From the NCBI GenBank assembly GCA_008933995.1, contig WARS01000052.1, positions 3,224,001 to 3,288,000 on the forward strand: DNA of 64,000 bases, read 5' to 3'. Below the pieces are notes generated by a model. It saw nothing but the letters and a program-made list of their open reading frames with translations. It did no database searches and was not told the DNA's origin. The translations under genes were made by a program, and so were the position numbers. Origin of the DNA: Datnioides undecimradiatus (lineage: Eukaryota > Chordata > Actinopteri > Lobotiformes > Datnioididae). This document shows positions 49,561 through 61,826 of the stretch, one piece after another; within the stretch, counting starts at the first letter, position 1; every line of letters starts with the position of its first letter.

Positions 49561-50795
49561 CAACAATTAACCGGAGAGTATCCGGGATTATTAAAATGAG
49601 CATAAACTCAACAGCAATGACATAAACACGACTAACACCGTTTATTACTATCAAAAATAGCCAGTAGAATGCCTTTGTTCAAATCTCGTTTAACGTATTT
49701 GTTGTCAGGTATCGCGAGACCTGACACTTGTCCATAGCTCACTAATTAAAATGTTAATGAAGCATCTGGCTTCTTCTGACAATACCTAGCCTGATGTATA
49801 GCAGCCTAAATGACCAACCACTGGGGGCAGTTCAGTTAAGCTTCATCACCGACAGATGGCGGTCAAGTACAGCATGCTCTCAGTGACGTTAAAGCAAAAA
49901 TCGTTTGATTTGTTTATCAACTTTTAGTCAGAGTTGTGTTAGTTCCCTTTTATTAACAATCCAGGGATTACCCTCTTTCATCGAGATTCTGACCAAAGCA
50001 TCTCCCATTTCCCATACTTTTACATGTGATCTCATTATACAGCAATGGCCAGTTTTAAAAGTGATAGTATGGTGTTCTAATACTTTATCAGCAATGCACC
50101 AATTTGATGACATTATCCCAGATATGTTTAATTTACTGTAATTTCATTTCAAGGACAACATACACTGGTGGTGTCACTCTGGATTGCATTTATATTCTAC
50201 AATGTTTCTAATACTTTGATGCTCCTGTGTGTATTAAAAACACGTTTGTTTTTTTGTTAAGGGCAACAGGGTGTGATAAACTGGAAATCAATCTCAGGAT
50301 CCTTCTGAAGCTTCTAGAAGATGAAAGAACTGTCATTTATATATGTCCTCAATTTCTACCACCTTTAGGATGTTTGCATTGAAGAAATAATTACAGACAT
50401 GGATAACTATAAAAATGTTGTTTGACATACTGCAGGACAACTCATTTGAGGACATTTGTTTTATTATTTTACAGCTGCCTTAATTCACTCATTTACAATG
50501 ATTTAATGTAAGGTCTTATATTTGCTTCAAAACTGTGAAACATTATCGCAATTAACAGCTGCACAATTTAGTCTCCCAATCAATTTTCTTTCATAAAAAA
50601 CAGCTGATGGTGGGTTTTAAGACTGCACAATTCAGTTACATGCAAATATGCACTTCTTTGACTCTTCGTGTGTTACTTATGATCACCATTTCCCCTTTTT
50701 CATGTCAAGAATGTTTCATCTAACGCTACTCAATTACCATGATGTGTCGCAAAGTATTATACCATGTGCACACTACTGAGTTATGGTCTTAATGG
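49561..50795. other. Intergenic region between the 49-kb island and the vim poly(A) signal
   Basis: About 1.2 kb of AT-rich sequence with no coding signal. It contains the palindromic CGCG element at 49.7 kb. Confidence 0.6.
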
Positions 50796-50801
50796 TTTAT
50801 T
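50796..50801 (-). terminator. vim: vim poly(A) signal AATAAA
   Basis: The first AATAAA I find on the coding strand after the vim stop codon lies 362 nt downstream. This gives a 3' UTR of roughly 380-400 nt, close to the short 3' UTRs usual for vimentin. The cleavage site itself cannot be fixed from the sequence. Confidence 0.65.
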
Positions 50802-51162
50802 GCTGCGTACAGGCAATTGTGACATCAGCATACAGGTTTCCTGGAGTGTGCATGCTGTATTGATCAAAAATACTACTTTGGTTACAAAGAAAGATTTCTG
50901 TAGACCTCAATAAGGATTTCTAGGTTGTGCTGATTTCATTATTGTGTCTAAACAAAATGTGAGAAGAGAATACTTTCAGCAGAGGAGAGGAAGCAAAATA
51001 CAGTCTGTGTCAACTAACAGGCTAACTGGATCATCACATATAAAGGCACTTTTAGAAGCGGTTTGCTTTGTGTGTTGTTGGTTTGTTGCTTGCTTGGAGC
51101 CCTGGTGAATTCTGTTTCTTCATATTGCTTTTGTTGATTGTTTGGCAAAGACAAAGACATTA

Positions 51163-54100
51163 TCACTCCATGTCATCGTGGTTCTGGGTTGACTCGTTGA
51201 TCACCTGAATGAGGATGTGGAGGACAAAGAAATGGTGATGAGTACAGTTGTGTGTCAGAGCTCACAGGAACATCAGAAAATCACTTGAAGTGGACTCTAC
51301 CTGGCCATCCCTAGTCTCAATGGTCTTGATGAGAACCTTCTTGGTTGTTGTAGTTTCAATATGAGGTTTGGAATCAACCATTGTTTCTGTGAGACAAAAT
51401 AGCATGTTGGGTCATAAAATGGAAACTTAACTAAACCTAGCAACGGTTATAAAATCGACATGCAGACAAGAACTGTACCTCTCAGGTTTAGAGATGAGAA
51501 GCTTGGTAGGGGAGTGGTGATTCTAAAAAAGTGAGAATACAGTAAACTAATTATTATCTGCATCTTTGGTGAATCTAATGAATGCTCAGACAGTCAACCC
51601 ACAACAACTGGCCTATGTGTTTTTACTCATGCAATGTAAACAAGGTCATCATTTGCTACCTGCTCTCCTCTCCTTCCAGCAGCTTCCTGTAGGTGGCAAT
51701 CTCAATGTCCAGGGCCATCTTGACATTTAGGAGGTCCTGGTACTCACGAAGGTGACGGGCCATCTCATCCTTCATGTTGTGAATGTCCTCCTCCAGACGT
51801 CCGATAGTGTCCTGGTAACCACCCGTCTCCAGGGAGAAGTTCTCCTCTATCTCTCTCATCTGGCGCTCCAAGGACTCATTCTGGGACAGCAGCCAAGAAA
51901 GGAATGACATGACACTTGGGTAGTGAAAAAAAACTCGTTTCAAATTAAAATAAAATACAAGAGTCATCTGTAAAAATAATCTCCCTGGATATTAATCTCT
52001 TTGCTGCGTCATTGTTCAAACAAATGCAGGTCATTTTCTGAACTTTTTGTGCTCCATTTGTTTGATTCCAGCTATTTTTGAATTGAAAACATTGAACGCT
52101 TTGCGTCATTATCTTGTATAACACAGCACAAGTGGTAAACTGCATACTCACAGTTCCTTTAAGGGCGTCCACCTCACAGGTAAGTGCCTGAACTTGACGT
52201 CTATAGTCATTGGCCTCTTGCTTAGCAACTCTCAAGGCTTCATTATTCCTGGCCGCGGCTTCAGTGAGGTCAGCAAACTGGCAAACACAGAGACAAACAT
52301 GGAGGGAGGGAGAACTGAGGAATCAACTGTTCAATAAATGATGAGTCAGCAGGTGAAGGACAGTGAATATGACAGACTGTGTGAGAGTTTTAAATAATAA
52401 AAGATGTGGCCACAAAAGACTTACACTACAGTTTTGTGGCTGAAGCAGTTTTAACAGTTAAAGATGATAAAGAAGTGCACTGCTTTTTAGTATTTTGCCA
52501 GGTGATTTAATGTCTTTAAGAAAAGAATAATACTTGCATTTAATTTGATCCCAGAGAAGCTGGTTTTTTGAGCACATGGGTATAGTGTAAAAGAGCCATA
52601 AACACTGTGGATTCTTATGTTATGATTTGATTAGATTTGTGATTTAGAGTTGTGTTATGGCCACATGTTGAATTACAGTCCTATTTTGATCCTTTTAACT
52701 CTGTTTTTGGTCTCCACCAAGTCCTGATGTAAATGTATTTCCTTCACTGCTCAGTGTCCAACTTAGTTGACGACTTTGTCCACCAGTTAGTGCTGTGCAT
52801 GTAGCATAAAGTGGGCTTTTAGATATTGCCCACTGGAGGCAAAAACAACCAAAACATGGGAGAGAAACAGAAGACACAAGAACTCAAAGACACTAAAATG
52901 CTCTCTAGAGCCACGTGGAGCTGCAGAGTCAGACAAATTTCCTGTGAGTTAATCACTATGAATAACCACTTTTACAAACAAGCATTATTGTTGCTTAAAT
53001 GTTATGCATCTCAAACTGTACTCTCCAACTTTCTGGTAGATCTTTACCTTGGATTTGTACCATTCCTCAGACTCTTGGATGTTTTTGGAGGCCAGGTTCT
53101 CATACTGCAGGCGGACGTCCCTTAGAGCCGCTGTCAGGTCAGGTTTAGCCATCTCCATGTCCACCTGCACGTGCTGCTGCTGCTGCATCTGGTTCTGCAG
53201 TTCCAGCATTTCCTGCAATGAAATCAACAGAACTGGCATGTGCAAATACCGTTTGTTTTTGCCTACTCAGATGACATATGTTGAGGACAGTCTTCTGAGT
53301 ACATAGATGATTTATTTCAATATATTTTTCTATGACTAATACATCCCTTTGCCGTTTAAATATTGCTCTGATGCATTCAACCCTTCCAACTCTAGCAAAG
53401 ATTAATACGTCATATTATTCTACCCAGTATTTTTTAAGGATGCCTTTAGCTTGCTATGTACGCGTGCAATGCTTCTGCAGAGGACAGAGTTAGCTTTAGA
53501 CACAAAAAGAGGAAGTTTACCTCATCATGCAGCTTCTTGAGGAAGTTGATTTCATCCTGGAGTGACTCTACCTTCCGCTCCAGGTCCAGTCTAGCAAGGG
53601 CAGCATTGTCCACATCCTGTGTTTTGACACTGACTCTTAATAAGGTGACTTGTGAAGGTGACATGAATTATGCATTATGTGTTTGCTGACATAGAGAAAT
53701 TAATGCTCTTTCACATGCTGTACAGGAGCACTTATACAACACCTATATACACACACAATACGACCTATTGTGTCATGAGGCAAGGTCACAAACACATGCA
53801 TCCAATTAAAATCAACTGTAGACACGTGACAAGTGTCATTGCAGAGGGCAATTAGGTGTTTTCTCATGATTTCATGTGTTCTATATGCTGCAGCACCTTT
53901 TAGTAGTACATTTACTCAAGAAAATACTCATGTACAGTTCTGAGGTACTTGAACTTGACTGTACTTCCACTACATTTCAAAAGGGAAATATTGTGGTTTT
54001 TACTCCACTACACTTCTTCTGCCTTGATATGTACGTCACTAATTACTAATTAGATTTTATCTGCAAGGCATGATGAGCTCTGAAAATATGATGCTTCACC

Positions 54101-56655
54101 ATTAATAAGATGCTTCACCATGTAATACCTTAAACTGAATATGCAGATAAATTACAACAGGCTGTGAATGAGCCTGATTTGTTCATCTCTTTACTTTTGG
54201 ACAAATTGTTCTACAAAACTAATCTTTTTCCTTCCCTATAGCAAGGAGTCTGATTCAATACAGGAGGCACTGCTGTGCAACCAGAACCACACAGCTTTTC
54301 TCAAAAAGGTCCTTAATCCTATTCGTTATTACCCAACTGCATTCTTAAGTTGAAAATCTCCACTGGTTCTTTTGGTAGAAATCTACTTTTTCAACTGGGA
54401 GCTACTACTGTGTTTAAAATACAGTACAATTACTGCATTTTACCATTTTATAACTTTAGTGAACCATGGATAAAACAGATTAGTAGCACTTATGAACAAA
54501 GACACTATGATACAAAACATTTTATTCAAAACCAATTCCTATGTTGACTTTAATTCCATCCTGCGAACACTATGGCCGTGGCGCTACACCACTATGCTTT
54601 GTCAGGGCGTTGGCAGGCTGGTAATTGAGGTATCAGCAAATGAAGCAGCTTTGCCCCTGCGCTAATGCCACAAACAAAGTGTGCTATTCAGCAGGGTTTC
54701 CCAAACAGGCCCGAGGCTGGAGGAGTGACTGTCTGCCTGACTGAGCGAGAGCCGGCTGTGTACCCTGCATTGTTGTCTGAGTGCCACCATGGCAGGCCAC
54801 ATGGACTTCCTTCCTGCCATTCACATAACAAGGTCATGATCGTGCAATGTATTGATTGCACTGTGTACCCTTACAAGGCACATCATCAATAGAGCTTGAC
54901 ACAGGTTTACTTGCGTATTTGCATCAATACTTCTGTTTCGCAAACTCATCTCATTTTTTTTTGTCTTTGTTGTACCGTGACGCCAATTTGAAACTATTTG
55001 CACGACTCATCACTTCGTTACTCACCACGAAACCCAGAGATAGGAAACGATCTCTGCCAAACCCTGTGCAACGAGTGACATTTTTATGTGCTGATGCCCT
55101 CGCAGAACGAGACAGCCGGATCACAGGGTGGCTTGTCTTCTCGCTCTGATAACCACATTGGGTCCACACTGTTGTTGCGGTTTGTGTCCAGCTCATTCAG
55201 TGTGACCAGTCAGACCAGAAAAGATCTCTCGTCATTGCAGGCCTGATTTAACTCAACAGCCACAACTTGGCCTTTTGTACCAGGCCAGGGTCGGTTCTGC
55301 TCTGCAGCTATTTGGGATCATGGCTAGAATCTGCTGTTGTGCCATCAGAAAAGAGCATTCCTGTCTCTGCAGCTCATGACGCGTAATTAGATAGAGAGAA
55401 AATGGACAGTCACACCACATTACTGTTAGAAGTGAAACCCGTAGAGATAATTAAGGGCTTTTTAATCCCTTTGACATCACCCGTCAACAATTTAAAGCTT
55501 TGAACCCTTATATGATCAGGGATAGCAGCTAGGAAAGGTGTGGCAGGGGCGGGCTCAGGAGCTGTCAGCATCTTCTACTGCTCAAAAACTATGGTTTTCT
55601 AAATTCCCATTACAAAAACACTGCAGGTCCAAACATTAGCTGATGTCAAATGGTGTGAAAATGCATTATTTTTATTATGTGAATCATACTGTACCTGTCT
55701 GAAGCTCTGCATGCTGTTCTCAGCTTCCTCCCGCTGGGATATCTCATCCTGCAACCTGCAAAGACAGACAGAAAGCAGGCATTTAGCTCACTTCTCCACC
55801 ACCTTCTTCCTGCTCCAGCAGCCCTGTTTGCCTTCTCTGCCCCCACTTCTTGTTCACGCATGAAAAGATCTGAGTGGAAGATAATTTTGGCTCAGCCACA
55901 AAGCTGTGGCAGCAGTTCGGTTTTGCGCAGTGGCTAGTAAATATTTATGACGTGAAGCTGAATGAAGTTAGGCCTGTGGTGAAGTCTGTGTTACCGGTTT
56001 ACTGATAATGGGGGGCATGCACATAGTATTAAATACATATTCGATTCATAGGTCTACACAGCATAACATAAGCAGCATGGAGTTACTCTAACAAACAGTA
56101 GCGGACACAGAAGCGCCACGCCTCCTACTTCTCTCTCAGCCTGTCGATGTCGTCTGCAAGGTTGTCCCGGTGAACTTCCACCCGGGCCTTCTCGTTGGTG
56201 AGCTGGTCCACCTGGCGCCTGAGCTCCCGCATTTCGTCCTCGTACAGATCTCCGACCCGGGACGTGCCCTTGCCCCGCAGCTGCTCCAGCTCCGCCAGCA
56301 GGATCTTGTTCTGCTGCTCCAAGAAGCGGACCTTCTCGATGTAGCTGGCGAAACGGTCGTTGAGCGACTGCATCTGCGCTTTCTCGTTGGTGCGATTCGT
56401 GATGAACTCGCTGTTTATGGCGTCGGACAAGGAGAAGTCCAAGTTCTCGGAGGCCAGCCGGGGCATGGCTGCGCTGCTTCGGAGCCTCTGGGTCTTCGCT
56501 GCGTAGATGGTTGGTGCGGAGGAGAGCCCGTAGGTTACCCGGGAGGAGCGCACCGGGATGGAGAACTGCCGGCTGGAGTAGCTGGTCTTGCTGGTGACTC
56601 TGTCCCCGCCAAACATCTTCTTGTAAGATGAATGCGGAGTTGATCGGTAAGACAT
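51163..56655 (-). CDS. vim: Vimentin, type III intermediate filament protein; complete, nine coding exons
   Basis: Encodes the cytoplasmic type III intermediate filament protein of mesenchymal and glial cells, which forms coiled-coil dimers that assemble into 10-nm filaments. Exons (minus strand): 56655-56129, 55755-55695, 53616-53521, 53212-53048, 52277-52152, 51880-51660, 51522-51479, 51386-51301, 51204-51163. All introns are GT..AG. Exon lengths 61/96/126/221/44/86 match the vertebrate vimentin layout as I know it. The product is 455 residues (human 466). The head (about 1-89) starts [17 protein letters not shown]. The rod (about 90-399) opens with the helix-initiation motif [19 protein letters not shown] and closes with [12 protein letters not shown]. 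The tail carries ETRDGQ and ends NHDDME. The single cysteine, in [10 protein letters not shown] (about residue 317), is the conserved vimentin cysteine. The head and tail fit vimentin rather than desmin or GFAP. The ATG at 56655 has A at -3. An in-frame ATG 18 codons upstream is judged too close to the cap. Exon 4 has one extra glutamine codon. Confidence 0.97.
53890..54150 (-). repeat. Teleost interspersed repeat fragment in vim intron 2
   Basis: Contains the very common fish repeat signature TACATTTACTCAAG, then CTACATTTCAAAAGGGAAAT and TTTTTACTCCACTACA. It is the reverse-oriented distal half of the family whose full-length copy lies at 58.3-58.8 kb. It looks like a non-autonomous DNA-transposon-type element, but its class is not certain from sequence alone. 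It accounts for part of the unusually long second vim intron. Confidence 0.65.
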
Positions 56656-56750
56656 CTTACTTGCAGCTATGCAGAAACTCGCTCGGTGTTGCTCTTGTCC
56701 CGACTGCATCAACGGAGTGCGCCTGGGAAGGCGTTCCCTAAACCATTACT

Positions 56751-56817
56751 TATTTATAGTCTCCTCCTTATGCAAATGACTCAAAGGACTTGAGTGACAC
56801 CTTGACAATCCAATCAG
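56751..56817 (-). promoter_or_regulatory. vim: vim core promoter: TATA box, AP-1, octamer and CCAAT motifs
   Basis: On the minus strand a TATAAATA box lies at 56758-56751, about 100 bp before the vim start codon. This predicts a cap site near 56725-56730 and a 5' UTR of about 70 nt. Further upstream are an exact AP-1/TRE heptamer TGACTCA (56777-56783), an octamer ATGCAAAT that shares its last base with it (56770-56777), and a CCAAT box (56810-56814) in inverted orientation. AP-1 control is well known for mammalian vimentin. The motifs are seen directly; their use in this species is inference. Confidence 0.75.
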
Positions 56818-58318
56818 AGAAAACACGGAGGTCGCCTTTCGTGCCCATAAGAGATCCTGGTTCAAACTGGACCAAATTGTTATTGCGCACTAGTAAAGAA
56901 AGAATCTGGCATGATCTGTCACATCAAAAGATCCTGATGCTTAACCTTAAAACCCCACTGCGCACGAGCTGAAATCACATTTGGGTAATTACATTGGTTT
57001 CCTAAAAGTACAAAAGCACGTGAAAGTCAGGAGGTGCAGACTGGGCTACTCATCGCTGTTAAAAGGTTTTCTTTTGGATGTCTACAAATAGTCATTAAAA
57101 ACAAGCATGAGGGGCTGATCTACAACTACTTTGGCTCATCTCTATTTTTTTAGGACAGATTTAAAAAAAAAAAAAGATGTGTGAAGAGAAACAGGCTTTC
57201 CCATGGCAGAGTAATTTCATCCTAGCCAGATTTTACATAATGCATTGCTGGAATTATTTCTTTATCACTGATTTACTCATTTAATTGAGTTCCTTTTTCT
57301 CGTCTCTCGCTCAACATTTCACAAGCACAATCACTCCAGATGCATTATTACATTGCATGGGTTTGTCCTTTTCCAAGGGTTTCAAGCTATTTTATGGAAC
57401 ATTGTGTCATAAGACTCCCCAATAAATAAATAGTCCATGCAAATAGTTGTTTCATCAGCTATGGTGTGTGTGCATGCCGGGGCATATTATTCATGCAGTT
57501 TGTTATGCAGTATGTTAAATGCTTGGATAAGAACGAGAAGTGGAGTCCAGCATGCGCAAGTCTGCAGCTTCACAATAGTTAATCAGGTGGAGCACACTGC
57601 ATGAGACAAAACATGCTAGCACATCCAGGTTATCCACTCACTACTGTATTACACAAATTAATCTTTGATAACCACGCCCTCAGAGAGAGGCTGGCAGAGG
57701 GTTTTGGTTGGTGGTACAAATCAAAGGCATCTTGCAGCAGACCAAAAACAAATCTTAGACATGTTGGAGAAGCTCTTTCTCCCTTTTCCTCCTGCCTCTG
57801 CATACAGGGCTGTCAGTGCTGCAGTGCTGCTGACTGCCTGAGAATCAGTGATTGTGAAGGGAGACGCAGGGCAGCAGAGCTGAGCCAGTGACACTCTACA
57901 CCTCTCAACCACTCTGCACCGGTGCTACTGGGCGTGCTGTGCTGTTTCACAAAATAAGAGAAGTCATCAGTGTGGGCGATCTGATTTGGTTTAGTGATGT
58001 TTGTCGACTTGATAGCAGCATGAACGCACAAATATTTCTTTCAGAGGGGTTTTCACATTTTTTTCCTTGAGGGTTCGTGTGGCTGCAGTGATTTGAAGTT
58101 GGCATGTTGCCCCGGAGACAGATATGACTGCACTAGGGTGAACCCAGCTACACAGCTAAAAAAACCAAAACAGTTTTAAACCTCAAACTACAGTCTGTCT
58201 GTTAAACTGTTAATGGGCTGAGTTAAAGGATTTAAACAATATCAGTCATTTTCAGTACCTCCAAGAACAACAAAAGATTATTTTTGGTCACATCTCTACA
58301 TTTAGGCTCATTCTTTTC

Positions 58319-58785
58319 CATAGCGAAAGAAGTATTCAGATCACAGTACAACCATAGTAAAATACATCATTACAAGTCCTGCATTCAAAATGAGACAATG
58401 TAATTAAAACTAATGGAAAGAAAATGGAAATAACAGACTACAATTTAAGTATTCACTATGCAGAAAGGTTCCAGTCAGTGTCAATGTATGATTATTGATG
58501 TATTAATTAAATCAGTATTAGTGCAGTGTTTTACAGATTTTTATACTTGTACAGGTGTTGATTATATTAATACATTATTTTCTGAAATTATTATGCTTTT
58601 GAGTAAAGTTAAATCCTTAATCTAACTGGTAACTATAATTCAAACTATTCAAATAATAAAATTTCCTCTCAAAAGTAAAATAAAAGTGGTTACATCACAG
58701 GAACCATTGCACTTTGGGACAGTAATTGAGCAATTGTAATTAGTTACTCTTGAAAAGTACCGGTAAGTAAGGAGAGCATTGCAAC
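58319..58785 (+). repeat. Teleost interspersed repeat, near full length
   Basis: Begins AGAAGTATTCAGATC, continues with ACAAGTCCTGCATTCAAAAT and TATTCACTATGCAGAAAGG, and ends with TAACTGGTAACTA and GTAATTAGTTACTCTTGAAA. This order matches a very abundant fish repeat family. It carries no open reading frame and is substantially diverged. Placed upstream of vim. Confidence 0.65.
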
Positions 58786-58835
58786 TTCTTCACTCACATT
58801 CTTCACATTAATTATAAAATTCAATTTAGTCACTG

Positions 58836-59274
58836 TGTCAGGGGTGTAAGTTATAAAGAGAATCAGAGACAAACACACATACAGGGCATACAGGTTGCTG
58901 TAGGCAAGGTCACAAGCAGAAGAGGTAGTTCACAAATCCGCCAGGGAGCAGGCGACATTGGGAAGTCCATAAACAGGCAGAGTACACGTAAATTAAATCC
59001 ACTACACGAGGAGACTCAAGGAAGGCGGTTGGGACGCTTGACACAAAGTAAATAGATGAACTGGCCAAGGCCAAAGGGGAAAGACATGGCGCATACGGTG
59101 GAGAGGAGAGGCTAATTAGATACAGGTGAATCTAATTAACAGACGACACAGGTGAGTAAGAAAACAGGCGGGGGAAAAACAGGAAGTACAAAAACCAAAA
59201 GCTCGCGTGGAGACAGTCTTTCAAAATAAAACAAGAAATGAGCAGAAACTGAAAAGCATGGCTATAACATGGCA
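58836..59274 (-). mobile_element. Second, more diverged LTR-like fossil of the same family
   Basis: A 439-bp block on the minus strand shares the leading region (TTTTATTTTGAAAGACTGTC) with the copy at 35 kb and ends with TGACA. Its 5' terminus is degraded and I see no clear target-site duplication, so it appears older. Non-coding. It lies 2 kb upstream of the vim promoter, directly after the interspersed repeat at 58.3 kb. Confidence 0.4.
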
Positions 59275-61800
59275 CTTAAAGTATCTCCACGTGGTTGGAT
59301 GGATTGGATGATTAGATATTTTTCTTATTTCTGTTTAAGGAATTTTGTAAATTACCTCGATTTCATTGATTTTGTGTGTGGTTCTAGCAATTGACTCAAG
59401 ACCTGATCAACTGCCATGATGGTTTTTGACAGGTTTTACTGAGTACAATTGCATGTATATACTTGAGTAAGTGTGTTTGGTTAAATAGCAACACCAAGGA
59501 GGTGATGGGGAGCCAGTGGTTGATATTTTTAGATCTATTACTCAAGCGATACCACTGAAAAATACCCACTGCAAATAAAAGCCTCGCACTGAAAAGGTTA
59601 TATGAGTCAAAGTGCAACAGTACTTTGTGAATGCCTAATATCCTATATTATAAAGTTATTGATGCTGATAAGTTCATGTGTCAGTGCCGTTTTACTGCTG
59701 TATTTGAATGAGGTTGAGTCAGTATGCACCGTTATTTATGGGCTCACCATACAACAGAGTTTGTATTGAAGTATTAACAGGTATCTGTCAGGTAAATGTG
59801 GTGTTAAAGTGTTTTTAAGTTAAGTTGAAATATAAAATAGCACAAAATGGAAATATTTACATTAATGTAGGTATCTCAAATTTAGTACAGTACTGAAGGC
59901 TTATGAGTTTATTAGCATGGGACTTAAATAAGACAATGGAAAAAACATGTCTCACAGTTAAACCACAAAAAATAAACTGTTGTACGAATACAGTCAGCCA
60001 GTGGTGCTAAAAGGGCCCTCACAGTGGGCCCCAGTATGAGTAAACAGTGGAACCCCAAACACCAGCAATGGAAATTCACATGATCAACACTCACTTAGAG
60101 GCAGGGGGGGCTGTAAAAATTCCTGCTCCCAGGCCCATTATGAGCCAGCCCTGCCAGTGTTGGCCACAGAGACAGACAGAGGAGGCCGGGATTGTCACAG
60201 ACAGAGCAGGGATTGTGTATTGCTGATCTGTCACCTAACTGCAGCAACAGAATGCAGACAGTAGGCCGTAATTATTGTTTGTAGCCCGGCGTTTGCCAGT
60301 GCCACAGTTTAAGCCAAATAGCTCCCATTCTTGGCAATGTTTGGAATTTATCGTTTGGTCCTTTTCACTTTTGTTGCTGAGGTTCCTGTTTCTCTCCAAA
60401 GCAACAGGCGCCGCAGGCGAGCTCATTAAAAAAAAAAAAGTTGCAAGACAGGATGAGAAGAAGAATCAAATAAGACTCAACATAAGTCAGAGTCAGTTAG
60501 CCCTTAATGGGACAGGGCAACAGATAAGTTAAATCTTGTTTCTGGGTGTCATAGCCTCAAAACCGCAGGCGCTGGGCAGCAAAAAGGCATCCTTTGTTTC
60601 ATCTCCCATGATGGTGACTCACCGACCCTCGCGCACAGTAGCCATAGCAATCGTCCCCAAAATTATTTGCCTGAGCTGAAACCGAGACTGAGACCGATTC
60701 AGGCGGCTTCCCTGCTCATAAAGAGAAAATAATTGAGTTATTGCATTTACAAAGCTACAGTAAGTAGTGTTTTTCCTGTGCAGTTTGCGGTAGTGTGTCT
60801 TTATCTTACAGTAAGTTGTTGGGGTGTTTTCTTTTGAGCTCTCGTTTTTTTGTGGCCTGGTAACCTGTGGCTTTTCTGTGGGTCATGACATGGCAGATTT
60901 AGTGCTGTAGCACAATTTGTTTGTTGCGCGCCATTGAGTGCATGGACATCAGACCAAAGTAAATCTAAATGTTACAAAGAGTGGGAGTAAATCCTGCCAG
61001 AGAGCCCCTAGTGAGCTTTTGTCAAGTCTGTGTGTGAGGGTTAGGTTATTACAACTGCAAAGCAACTGTGCAAAAGTAAAAAGGGAGAAGTTGTTTCATT
61101 TACTCCTCCATGTTTGTTTGAATCCTAAGGTTTTACATTAAATAACGAAATAAAAAGTTATAAAACTGGACCCGTGGTATTGTGTTTCACGAAAGGAAGC
61201 AGTGGGTTCAGTCCAACATGTCAGCTCCATCAAAGAGTATCATTAGGTGAGCCAACATATTATATACCAGCTCTATTTATTCTAAAGTAGTTAAAACCAG
61301 CTTTAATTCAAGTAGATGCATCTACAGTAAAATGTTGCATGTGGACTGAAGCATCAAGATCAGTCCAATAATAAATTACATCCCTTTTTCTGCATGAGAT
61401 GAGATGTATCTTTAGGTTTAGATATAATCTGTTGAATACTACGCTTCCTCTTTTCAGTGAATACTTTCATATTGCTCTATCAATAGTCTTGTGTTTGTAA
61501 TGGGTCTTTACACTTCATCTTCTGCTTTTGTGAGTAGTTTTTCTTATAGAAACCAGCGTTTCTGTCAGCAGTCAGCACAATGAGCAAAGTAAGGACGGGC
61601 GCTCATGTCGGGGAGCGGAGCTTCCACTGGATACCTTTCGGCCATAGTAACAACAGAGGAATTAAACTGCAGGGGCTATTTTCCAAATCTCCATAGCGAC
61701 TGACAAAACCCTTGGAAAGTGTCCAGAATGGTCACTCTGTAAAGACCTTTCTTTCCCTCTCACTCTCTTTGTCTCCCTCTTTCTTTGTCTCTCTCCGGGC

Positions 61801-61826
61801 GTGTGTGTGTGTGTGTGTGTGTGTGT
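61801..61826 (+). repeat. (GT)n microsatellite
   Basis: A perfect GT run next to a CT-rich stretch (61750-61797), in the region upstream of vim. Confidence 0.97.

Noticed and set aside
56170-56631. 153-codon open frame on the plus strand
   Set aside because: It is the antisense shadow of GC-rich vim exon 1; the minus-strand frame is unambiguous vimentin.
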